From assembly GCA_020633435.1 (NCBI GenBank), contig JACKDP010000001.1, forward strand, positions 186,001 through 250,000: a stretch of DNA of 64,000 nt, written 5' to 3'. A program made the translations under genes and the position numbers. This stretch comes from Myxococcales bacterium. Lineage in GTDB: Bacteria; Myxococcota_A; Bradymonadia; UBA7976; UBA1532. Below are positions 16,403-23,722 of this stretch, piece by piece; the stretch's first letter is position 1, and each line of letters opens with the position of its first letter. The notes under the pieces are model-generated. The model made no database searches. It saw only the letters and a program-made list of their open reading frames with translations, and was not told the origin of the DNA.

Positions 16403-18594
16403 CCACCCCGACGACCCTCGGGCGTCACACCCTCCTGCGGCGGCTGGCTGCCGGGGGCATGGGCGAGGTGTACCTCGCGGAGGTCCAGGGGGCGGCCGGG
16501 TTCAGCCGGCGCGTCGCCATCAAGCGCATCCTCCCGCACCTCGCCCGCGATGAGGACTTCGTCCGCAAGTTCATCGACGAAGCCAACATCATGGTCCAGC
16601 TCCACCACGGCAACATCGTGGGGGTGCAGGAGCTGGCCGACCATGACGGCGAGCTCTACATCGTCATGGACTACCTGCCGGGCCGGGATCTGAAGGCGGT
16701 CATCCACCGCCTGCGCCAGCGGCGGATGACGATGCCGCCCGAGCTGGCCCTCTGGCTCACCACCGAGATCTGCGCCGCCCTCGACTACGCCCACCGCAAG
16801 CTGGGCCCCGACGGGCAGCCGCTGCACATCGTCCACCGCGACGTGAGCCCCTCGAACATCGTGCTGGGCGCCGCCGGCGAGGTGAAGCTGCTCGACTTCG
16901 GCATCGCCCGGGCCCGCGGGCGGCTGCACCAGAGCGTGTCGGGGACGCTGCAGGGCAAGTTCGTCTACATGAGCCCCGAGCAGGCCGACGGGCGCGCCGT
17001 CGATCCGCGCTCCGACGTCTTCTCGGCGGGCCTCGTGCTCTACGAGCTGCTCACGGGGACGCGGCCGCTGGAGGGCGAGAGCGAGACGGAGACGCTGCGC
17101 CTGGTGCGCCAGGCCCGCATCCCGCCGCCGTCATCCCAGGCCGAGCTGGATCCGGCGGTGGACGCCCTCGTCCTGGGCGCGCTGGCGGTGGAGCCGGACG
17201 AGCGCTACGCCTCGGCGGCCGACATGCGACGAGCCCTGCTCACGTTCCTGTCCGACCGCCGCAGCCTGGTCGACGCCCGCAGCCTGGGCGAGTTCCTGGC
17301 GTCGCTCTTCCCCGAGGGGGTCGTGCCCTCCGACGCCCCCGATCCGCCGCTCTCCTTCGACGACGCCCTGCAGCTCCAGCTCGGCGCGCTCACGCCCAGC
17401 ATCGATCCGATGACGCGCACGCGCACGGGGGAGCCCCAGGGCCCGACGCCCACGCCGGCGCCGGCGGAGCGCACGCCCACGCCGCTACCTGCGACGCAAG
17501 CCGTTGTTCTTCCTCCGGTTTCTCCGCGTGGCATCAAGCGCGTCCTGACGCTCGGCGTCGTCCTCGGGGCCCTGCTGGCCTCGGGGGTCACCCTGTGGTG
17601 GGCCCGGCGGGGCGAGGCGAGCCTGGCGCCCCAGGTGGAGGGACCGGCGGAGTACGAGGTGCGGGTGAACGGGGGCCCGGTGGCGGCGAGCGCCCGCTTC
17701 CCCGTGGGGGAGCCGCTGCGCATCTGCGTGCAGGCCGAGGACTACGTCGAGGCGTGCCGCAGCCTGCCCCTGGCCCGGGGCGAGAACCGGCCGGTCTTCC
17801 AGCTGCACCGGGTGCCCACGCTCGTGCTCGACGTGGAGCCGGCCGGCAGCGCCGTCGAGGCCACGGCCAGCGGCCTGCCCGTCGACCGGCAACCCTACCC
17901 CCTGCTGCCGGGCAAGCCCTACCGCGTCTGCCTGGAGCGCTGGCCCACCGGCCTCGAGCCCGAGGGCCGCTGCCAGACCATCGAGCGCGCCGAGCAGGGT
18001 GAGTACCGCCTGCGCTTCCGCCTGGTGGCCGCCCTGCCGCCGCCCGTGCCCCCAGACGCCGCCGTCACCGACGCGGCCCCGCCCGACGCCGGCGTGCCCG
18101 AGGCGCCCGACGCCGGCCGCGATCCCGGCCCCCGCCGGCCCGCTCGGCCGCGCGTCACCGAGCAGCGGCTGACGAGCGACCCCAGCGCCGTCGTCCGCTG
18201 CGATGACGGCACCTTCGGCAACACCCCGCTCGTCATCACCGCGCGCACCGAGCCCGTGCGCTGCGAGCTGAGCGCCGAGGGCCACGTCACCCTGGTGCAC
18301 GTCGTCAAGCCGGGCCTCGGCCGCACCAGCGCCCAGGTCGCGCTCCAGCTCCCCGCCTTCCTCTCGGCCCGCGCCTGGCCCGGGGCGGCGCGCCTGCTCA
18401 TCGACGGCCGGCCCCTGCCGGACAGCTTCGTGGCGCGCCTCGCCATCCCCCCCGGCCGGCACAAGCTGGAGGCCGTGATCGAGCGGGATGGACGAACGTG
18501 GCGAAAAACGGAGACCATCGAGGCCCGCGCCGGCCAGGAGCTGAGCGTCGAGGTCCGAATCGCCGACTACCCGGCCGAAGGAGCCGCCCCATGA
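16399..18594 (+). CDS. Membrane-bound eukaryotic-type Ser/Thr protein kinase with extracytoplasmic domain
   Basis: A 731-residue protein starting at a GTG that overlaps the preceding stop. The kinase domain is complete: Gly-rich loop AGGMGEVYLAE (18-28), VAIK Lys42, HRD 146-148 within HRDVSPSN and DFG 166-168, then MSPEQADGR, about residues 8-265. A Pro/Thr-rich linker leads to one transmembrane helix (LTLGVVLGALLASGVTLWW, about residues 375-395). The outer part contains two PEGA-like beta units and a Pro/Asp-rich linker, and may sense an external ligand. The stop overlaps the FHA-sigma54 activator start as ATGA, so the activator's FHA domain probably reads this kinase's phosphorylation. Confidence 0.9.
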   Translation: MTTPTTLGRHTLLRRLAAGGMGEVYLAEVQGAAGFSRRVAIKRILPHLARDEDFVRKFIDEANIMVQLHHGNIVGVQELADHDGELYIVMDYLPGRDLKAVIHRLRQRRMTMPPELALWLTTEICAALDYAHRKLGPDGQPLHIVHRDVSPSNIVLGAAGEVKLLDFGIARARGRLHQSVSGTLQGKFVYMSPEQADGRAVDPRSDVFSAGLVLYELLTGTRPLEGESETETLRLVRQARIPPPSSQAELDPAVDALVLGALAVEPDERYASAADMRRALLTFLSDRRSLVDARSLGEFLASLFPEGVVPSDAPDPPLSFDDALQLQLGALTPSIDPMTRTRTGEPQGPTPTPAPAERTPTPLPATQAVVLPPVSPRGIKRVLTLGVVLGALLASGVTLWWARRGEASLAPQVEGPAEYEVRVNGGPVAASARFPVGEPLRICVQAEDYVEACRSLPLARGENRPVFQLHRVPTLVLDVEPAGSAVEATASGLPVDRQPYPLLPGKPYRVCLERWPTGLEPEGRCQTIERAEQGEYRLRFRLVAALPPPVPPDAAVTDAAPPDAGVPEAPDAGRDPGPRRPARPRVTEQRLTSDPSAVVRCDDGTFGNTPLVITARTEPVRCELSAEGHVTLVHVVKPGLGRTSAQVALQLPAFLSARAWPGAARLLIDGRPLPDSFVARLAIPPGRHKLEAVIERDGRTWRKTETIEARAGQELSVEVRIADYPAEGAAP

Positions 18595-19979
18595 GCGACG
18601 AGACGCGCACCCGCATGTCCACCGAGGTCGAGCGCCTGCAGGCGTTCAGCTACCAGCTCGAGGTGGTGGAGGGCCCCGACCGGGGCAAGCGGCTCGACAC
18701 CCGCGCCCGGGTGGCCCGCATCGGCACCAGCCCCGAGTGCGAGCTGGAGCTGGATGACGGCACCACCAGCCGGTTCCACGCGCGCATCGAGGTGGACCCC
18801 TTCGGCCACCGCCTCATCGACGAGGGCAGCAAGAACGGCACGTTCATCGACGACATGCGCGTGCGCGACGTGTACCTGCGCCCGGGCGCCCGGGTGCGGG
18901 TCGGCGACAACATCCTCGTCTACCAGCCCGGCAGCGAGCAGGTCGAGATCACCCTCGCCCGCAGCCCGCGCTTCGGGAAGATGCTGGGCGAGTCCAACGC
19001 CATGCGCGAGATCTTCGCCATCCTGGCGCGCGTGGCCCCCACCGACATGACGGTGCTCGTCGAGGGCGAGAGCGGCACGGGCAAGGAGCTGGTGGCCGAC
19101 GCCCTGCACGACCACTCCCGGCGGGCCGGCGGCCCCTTCGTGGTCTTCGACTGCTCCGCGGTGGCGCCGAACCTGGTGGAGTCGGAGCTGTTCGGCCATG
19201 TGAAGGGGGCGTTCACGGGGGCCAGCGCCGCCCGCGCCGGGGCCTTCGAGCGGGCCCACGGCGGCACGCTCTTCCTCGACGAGGTGGGCGAGCTGCCCCT
19301 CGACCTGCAACCCAAGCTGCTGCGGGCCCTGGAGCAGCGCGAGGTGCGCCCCGTGGGCGGCGACCGCCCGGTCAAGGTGGACGTGCGCATCGTCGCCGCC
19401 ACCAACCGCAACCTGCAGAAGGAGGTCGAGGCCCAGGCCTTCCGCCAGGACCTCTACTACCGGCTGGCCGTGCTGCGCATCGTCCTGCCCGCCCTGCGGC
19501 GGCGCGCCCAGGACATCCCCCTGCTGGTGCAGCACTTCCTGACGGACCTCACGCCCGCTGGCCAGAAGCCCGTCCAGGTGGCCTACGAGACCATCGTCAA
19601 GCTCCAGCACCACCGCTGGCCGGGCAACGTTCGCGAGCTGCGCAACTTCGTGGAGCGGGCGGCCATGCTGGCCACCGACAACCGCCTGGAGACGCGCTAC
19701 CTGATGCCGCCGAGCTTCGGGGACACCCACACCGAGGCCCCGGCCCCCGCCAGCGCCGAGGCCCCCGCGGGCGGCCCGGCCTACCCCGGCCTGGACGAAG
19801 ACCTGCCCTTCAAGGACGCCAAGGCGCGCCTCATCGACGCCTTCGAGCGCGCCTACTGGACGCGGCTGCTGGAGCGCACCCACGGCAACGTGAGCGCCGC
19901 GGCGCGGGTGGCGGGCATCCACCGCAAGTCGGCGGAATACCTGCTGAAAAAGCTGGACCTGCGGGAAGGCGAGGGCTGA
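18591..19979 (+). CDS. FHA-domain sigma54-dependent transcriptional activator
   Basis: A 462-residue regulator. An FHA domain (phosphothreonine reader) spans about residues 35-110 with VARIGTSPECELEL, TSRFHARIE and GSKNGTFIDD. The AAA+ sigma54-activation domain has Walker A GESGTGKE (about 158-165), the sigma54-contacting loop GAFTGA (about 206-211), and Walker B GGTLFLDEVGEL. A Fis-type helix-turn-helix (NVSAAARVAGIHRKSAEYLLKK) ends the protein. FHA fused to sigma54 activators is a known myxobacterial layout for coupling to Ser/Thr kinases; the coupled upstream kinase supports this. Target promoters are unknown. Confidence 0.93.
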   Translation: MSDETRTRMSTEVERLQAFSYQLEVVEGPDRGKRLDTRARVARIGTSPECELELDDGTTSRFHARIEVDPFGHRLIDEGSKNGTFIDDMRVRDVYLRPGARVRVGDNILVYQPGSEQVEITLARSPRFGKMLGESNAMREIFAILARVAPTDMTVLVEGESGTGKELVADALHDHSRRAGGPFVVFDCSAVAPNLVESELFGHVKGAFTGASAARAGAFERAHGGTLFLDEVGELPLDLQPKLLRALEQREVRPVGGDRPVKVDVRIVAATNRNLQKEVEAQAFRQDLYYRLAVLRIVLPALRRRAQDIPLLVQHFLTDLTPAGQKPVQVAYETIVKLQHHRWPGNVRELRNFVERAAMLATDNRLETRYLMPPSFGDTHTEAPAPASAEAPAGGPAYPGLDEDLPFKDAKARLIDAFERAYWTRLLERTHGNVSAAARVAGIHRKSAEYLLKKLDLREGEG

Positions 19980-19988
19980 GCCCCGCGC

Positions 19989-21020
19989 TCAGGGCGTGAC
20001 GTCCAGGAGCGCGTCGAGGGACGACGCGACGAAGAAGGCGTCTCGCCAGGCATCGAGCTGCGCCGAGTCGGCCGCCTCGACCCGCGCCACGGCGGCCGCG
20101 GGCAGGCCCCCGAAGCGAAGCTCCATCAGGCGCCGCAGCGTCGCCCGCTTGCCTTCCTCCAGGCCTTCTTCGCGGCCTTCCTCGCGGCCTTCTTCGCGGC
20201 CCCGGACGAGGCCGACCTCGATGCCCTGCTCGATGAGCTGCTCGGCGATGGTCACCACGACCTCCTTTCCCTTCGCCCCCATGGCCTGCTCGAAGATCTG
20301 CTTGAGCTTCTCCGGTCCACCCGAGGGCGCGACGACCTGCAGAATATAGCGAATCAGCGCCTCCACCGCTCCGATTCCGTGGGGAGACTCCGCGACCCGC
20401 CGCAGGGCGTCTTGCCAGCGACCGAACCGATCGAGGAAGTCGGGAACGGTCCGGGCGTCCCGCAAGACGAACAACACGAGCCCGACCAGCGCCGCCGCCG
20501 ACCGACCACGGAGGTCATCGTCGGTGACGCCCGACAGATCGTCCAGGACGCACCGGAAGTGCGGCACGAAGGCCCGCAGCGGCTCGACCAGCTCCGGCGG
20601 CAGGTCGAACAGGTCCTCGAACGCCACCGGCGCCGTCCAGGCCTCCGCGCCGTGGTAGAGCACCGCGGGCACCAGCAGCGGCAGGTGGCGCGCGTCCGGC
20701 CGGCCGGCCAGCCAGCGCTCCCAGATACGGAGCATGTAGCGGAGCAGCCGGAAGGGCATCAGGGGCTCGACCGTGCTCTGGTGCTCGAACAGGAGGTAGA
20801 CGAGCAGCTCACCCCCCGCCCGCCAGGGGACGGTGTAGAGCAGATCGGCGTGGCGCTGGCTGAGCTCCTCGTCGACGAAGCTGCCTGACTCCACGCGGAG
20901 GGCGTCGAAGTCGAGCCGCGCGACCAGCGCCGGGGGCAGGATGCTCCGCAGCTCGCCCGCCGCGTGGGCCGGGTCGCTGAAGGTGCGCTTGAAGAGGGCA
21001 TCGTGGGGGGTCGGCGTCAT
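19989..21020 (-). CDS. Rpn-family recombination-promoting nuclease/putative transposase
   Basis: A 343-residue protein of the PD-(D/E)XK Rpn family (also called transposase_31). The N-terminus PHDALFKRTFSDP is the family start; SGSFVDEELSQRHADLLYTV and GELLVYLLFEHQSTVEP supply the Asp and Glu-x-Gln nuclease residues. It ends in charged repeats (REEGREEGREEGLEEGK) and a degenerate helical tail. Related proteins in E. coli increase RecA-independent recombination and act as DNases; it may be a defence or mobile gene. The start at 21020 with an upstream GAGG is chosen over longer in-frame starts because the family begins here. Confidence 0.88.
   Translation of the reverse strand: MTPTPHDALFKRTFSDPAHAAGELRSILPPALVARLDFDALRVESGSFVDEELSQRHADLLYTVPWRAGGELLVYLLFEHQSTVEPLMPFRLLRYMLRIWERWLAGRPDARHLPLLVPAVLYHGAEAWTAPVAFEDLFDLPPELVEPLRAFVPHFRCVLDDLSGVTDDDLRGRSAAALVGLVLFVLRDARTVPDFLDRFGRWQDALRRVAESPHGIGAVEALIRYILQVVAPSGGPEKLKQIFEQAMGAKGKEVVVTIAEQLIEQGIEVGLVRGREEGREEGREEGLEEGKRATLRRLMELRFGGLPAAAVARVEAADSAQLDAWRDAFFVASSLDALLDVTP
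20153..20200. repeat. Four 12-bp tandem units inside the Rpn gene
   Basis: Units of the form CTTCTTCGCGGC, with one or two changes per copy, lie end to end and encode the EEG-R/L repeats near the Rpn C-terminus. The 12-bp period keeps the frame, so copy number could vary by slippage without breaking the gene. Confidence 0.8.
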
Positions 21021-21096
21021 GGAGGAAGCCTCGCAGACCCGCGCCGGGATGTCATTTTCTTGCACCGGTGCGGCCCGCAGCGGCGCCGCGCCGGCG

Positions 21097-22239
21097 TCAG
21101 GTCCGGCTGCCCGCGTACAGATCGTAGCGACAGAGCCGACAGTCGATGGGGCCGTTGCGCAGGGGGATCTTGCGGGCGGGCTTGAGGCCAATGGCCCGGA
21201 TGGGGGCCTCGACGGCCGTGAAGACCCAGGCCGTCCAGCCGGCGAAGCGCTGCTTGAAGGCGTCGCCCAGGTCGCGATAGAGCGCCTCGTCCGCCGCCAG
21301 GCGGTCGCCGTAGGGCGGGTTCGTCAGGACGATGCCGGTGGGCGCCGGGGCCTCGGCCCGCTGCATGGGCCCCACCTCGAAGCGGATGAGATCGGCCACG
21401 CCGGCGTGCCGGGCGTTCAGGCGCGCGGCGCGGATGGCGTCGGGATCGGCGTCGCGGCCGACCAGCAGGGGGGCGGCGTGCCGGCCCTGCTGGCGCAGCG
21501 CGGTGACGACGGCCTCGAAGGCGGGGGCGTCGTGGCCCGCCCAGCGCTGGCACGCGAAGCCCTCGCCCCCCAGCCGCAGCAGGCCCGGCGCGCGCCCCTG
21601 GGCGATGAGGGCGGCCTCGATGAGGAACGTCCCCGAGCCGCACATGGGGTCGAGCAGGGGCACGTCGGGCTGCCAGCCGATGAGGCGCAGCATCCCGGCG
21701 GCCAGCGTCTCCTTCAGCGGCGCCTCGCCCGTCGGCCCCCGCCAGCCGCGGCGGTGCAGGCGGGCCCCCGCCGCATCCAGGCTCACGGTGCAGACGTCCT
21801 CGGCGAGGTGCACGTTGACGACGACGTCCGGGGCCCGGCGATCGACGCTCGGCCGCCGCCCCGTCTCGGCCCGGAAGCGGTCGCAGATGGCGTCCTTGGC
21901 CACCTGGGCGATGAAGCCGGTGTGGCTCTCGCGGGAGCGGTGGCTGCTGGCGTCCACGGCGAACGTGCGGTCCAGGTCGAACCAGCCGGGCCAGTCGACG
22001 CGCTCGACGCCGGCGTGCAGCGCGCGACGATCGCCCGCCGGGAACTGCGCCACGGGCACCAGCACCCGGTTGGCGAGGCGGCTGCCCAGCGTGACGCGCC
22101 AGCACGTCTCGCGGTCGGCCTCGAAGCCCACCCCGCGGTGCCCGGGCTCGATGGCCACGGCCCCCAGCGTCGCCAGCTCGTCGGCCAGCGCCGCCTCGAA
22201 GCCGTGGTCGCACGTCGCGCGGAGGACGCGGCGCCTCAC
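21097..22239 (-). CDS. rlmL: RlmL-type 23S rRNA (guanine-N2)-methyltransferase with THUMP domain
   Basis: A 380-residue protein matching the N-terminal (RlmL) half of the E. coli fusion RlmKL, which makes m2G2445. It has an N-terminal ferredoxin-like/THUMP part (about 1-150) and a Rossmann methyltransferase with LLDPMCGSGTFLIEAAL (SAM site), LVGRDADPDAI and the catalytic NPPYG tetrapeptide. It starts with GTG, overlapping the stop of the RlmK-like gene. The two activities are thus separate proteins made from one message, in the order K then L, opposite to the fused protein. Confidence 0.88.
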   Translation of the reverse strand: MRRRVLRATCDHGFEAALADELATLGAVAIEPGHRGVGFEADRETCWRVTLGSRLANRVLVPVAQFPAGDRRALHAGVERVDWPGWFDLDRTFAVDASSHRSRESHTGFIAQVAKDAICDRFRAETGRRPSVDRRAPDVVVNVHLAEDVCTVSLDAAGARLHRRGWRGPTGEAPLKETLAAGMLRLIGWQPDVPLLDPMCGSGTFLIEAALIAQGRAPGLLRLGGEGFACQRWAGHDAPAFEAVVTALRQQGRHAAPLLVGRDADPDAIRAARLNARHAGVADLIRFEVGPMQRAEAPAPTGIVLTNPPYGDRLAADEALYRDLGDAFKQRFAGWTAWVFTAVEAPIRAIGLKPARKIPLRNGPIDCRLCRYDLYAGSRT

Positions 22240-23165
22240 CGGCGCACCAGCCGGAAGCTCTGGTGGGGCCGGCGCCGGTCGAAGTCGGGCGGCACGGTTT
22301 CAGCCGTGATCTCAGACACTTCCGCCCCCAGGCCGCCCCAGTCGGGCTGGAACCGCCGGTGGTTCGTCGAGAAGTACAGGACGCCCCCGGGCGAGAGCAG
22401 CGCCAGGGCGTCCCCCACCAGCTCGCGGTGATCGCGCTGCACGTCGAGCGTGCCGTCCATCCGCTTGCTGTTGGAGAAGGTCGGCGGATCCAGGACGATC
22501 AGATCGAACTGCGCCCGCCGATCGCGCGCCTCGGCCAGCCAGACGCGGGCGTCGGCCTGCACGCCCTCGTGGGCGGGCCCCTCGAACCCGTTGAGGGCCA
22601 GGTTGGCCCCGGCCCACTCCAGGTAGGTGCGCGACAGATCCACCGTGACGGTGGCCTGCGCCCCGCCCGCCGCCGCGTAGACCGTGAAGCTGCCGGTGTA
22701 GGCGAACAGGTTGAGCACCCGCTTGCCGGCGGCCTCGTCGCGCACGCGGGCGCGGAGCTGGCGGTGGTCGAGGAAGAGCCCGGTGTCGAGGTAGTCGCTC
22801 AGGTTCACCCGGAACTTGAGCCCGCCCTCGGGCACCACGAACCAGGCCCCCTGCTCCCCCACCCGCTCGTACTGGCGGGCGCCGCGCTGGCGCTCGCGCT
22901 GCCGGCACCAGACGTCGTCGGGGGTCAGCCCGAGGGCGGCGGCCGCGGCGTCGGCGAGGGCGTCCAGGTCGGCCAGCGGCTCGCCCCGGACGTACTCGGC
23001 CACGTACAGGCGGCCGTCGTACCAGTCGATGATGAGGGGGATCTCGGGGATGTCCCGGTCATAGAGCCGATAGCACGCCACGTCGGCCCGGCGGGCCCAC
23101 TTGCGGCGGTGGCGCGCCACCTTCACCAGGCGGTTCGCCAGCATGTCGGCGCGGGGATCGTGCAT
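22236..23165 (-). CDS. RlmK/RlmI-type 23S rRNA methyltransferase
   Basis: A 309-residue class I SAM methyltransferase. VSDYLDTGLFLDHRQLR-like (here NLSDYLDTGLFLDHR), VLNLFAYTGSFTVYAA (SAM site), ATVTVDLSRTYLEWA and LIVLDPPTFSNSKRM match the C-terminal half of RlmKL (m7G2069) and the related RlmI (m5C1962). The position directly upstream of an RlmL gene, with a four-base overlap, favours RlmK. A PUA domain typical of RlmI is absent; the N-terminus (RLVKVARHRRKWARR, CYRLYDRDIPEIPL) is the RlmK type. The start has a GGGAG site. Confidence 0.86.
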   Translation of the reverse strand: MHDPRADMLANRLVKVARHRRKWARRADVACYRLYDRDIPEIPLIIDWYDGRLYVAEYVRGEPLADLDALADAAAAALGLTPDDVWCRQRERQRGARQYERVGEQGAWFVVPEGGLKFRVNLSDYLDTGLFLDHRQLRARVRDEAAGKRVLNLFAYTGSFTVYAAAGGAQATVTVDLSRTYLEWAGANLALNGFEGPAHEGVQADARVWLAEARDRRAQFDLIVLDPPTFSNSKRMDGTLDVQRDHRELVGDALALLSPGGVLYFSTNHRRFQPDWGGLGAEVSEITAETVPPDFDRRRPHQSFRLVRR

Positions 23166-23195
23166 GGGAGGCTCCCGGCCGGGGCCGGGGCGCGA

Positions 23196-23498
23196 TCAGG
23201 CCTTGCGGCCCTTGCGGGTCTCGAGGACGTAGTCCACGAGGCTGCCGCTCTTGAACTGCATCTTCACGCGGCCATCGACGCTCTCGACCATCACGGTCAG
23301 CGCCTCGTCGGCCGTCCACTCCTTGGCGAGCGTGATGGCAGCCGAGCGACCCTGGACTTCCTCACGCTCCGACCGGGTGTAGACCACCCAGGCCAGGTCC
23401 TCGTTGGCGCCCGCCTGCGGGTTGGGGCGCGTGATGTCGGGCACGATGGTGGGCTTGACGTCCATGTCGTCGAACTGCTCGAACTGCTCGGTCTCCAA
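23196..23498 (-). CDS. Small cytoplasmic protein, possibly DUF2188-like
   Basis: A 100-residue protein starting at a TTG that has a strong GAGGAGAG site five bases upstream; an internal ATG (MDVKPT) is less well placed. An acidic N-terminus precedes a segment WVVYTRSEREEVQGRSAAIT, then ALTVMVESVDGRVKMQF. This vaguely recalls the DUF2188 pattern, in which a Trp-Val strand, an Ala-rich helix and a D-G-R-turn follow each other. The C-terminus is basic (ETRKGRKA). It has its own well-formed promoter and a structured leader (see 23580-23608). Function unknown. Confidence 0.6.
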   Translation of the reverse strand: METEQFEQFDDMDVKPTIVPDITRPNPQAGANEDLAWVVYTRSEREEVQGRSAAITLAKEWTADEALTVMVESVDGRVKMQFKSGSLVDYVLETRKGRKA

Positions 23499-23579
23499 GG
23501 TCTCTCCTCACACGGGGGCGGCCCCGTGGGTTGTGGGTCGCTGGTCAACCCAGCGTCCCGATTCGAAATTCGGCCCGGC

Positions 23580-23608
23580 TTTATAAGTGTCGATGCCCTG
23601 GATTGCAA
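23580..23608 (-). promoter_or_regulatory. Sigma70-type promoter of the small gene at 23498
   Basis: Read on the minus strand, TTGCAA (23603-23608) and TATAAA (23580-23585) are 17 bases apart, the ideal spacing, in an otherwise GC-rich region. The predicted transcript would carry a leader of about 75 bases. This leader holds two hairpins: GCTGG/CCAGC at about 23535-23549 and CACGGGG/CCCCGTG at 23511-23528, the second ending just before the ribosome site. Confidence 0.6.
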
Positions 23609-23722
23609 CCCTGCTGTCCGCGGCCCGGACACGAGGTCGGGCGCGGCGGCGGGCGGCGGGCGGACGAGCGCGCGGCGAGGCGGGCTATACCGCAGACCGC
23701 CGCCCAGCACAAAGTCGTGGTC

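Noticed and set aside
19976..19992. Terminator between the convergent sigma54 activator and Rpn genes
   Set aside because: Only a 5-bp stem (CTGAG/CTCAG) with no T-run on either side; too weak to list.
19989..21020. Transposase of an insertion sequence
   Set aside because: Although the family was once named transposase, no terminal inverted repeats or target duplication are visible; it fits the Rpn nuclease family.
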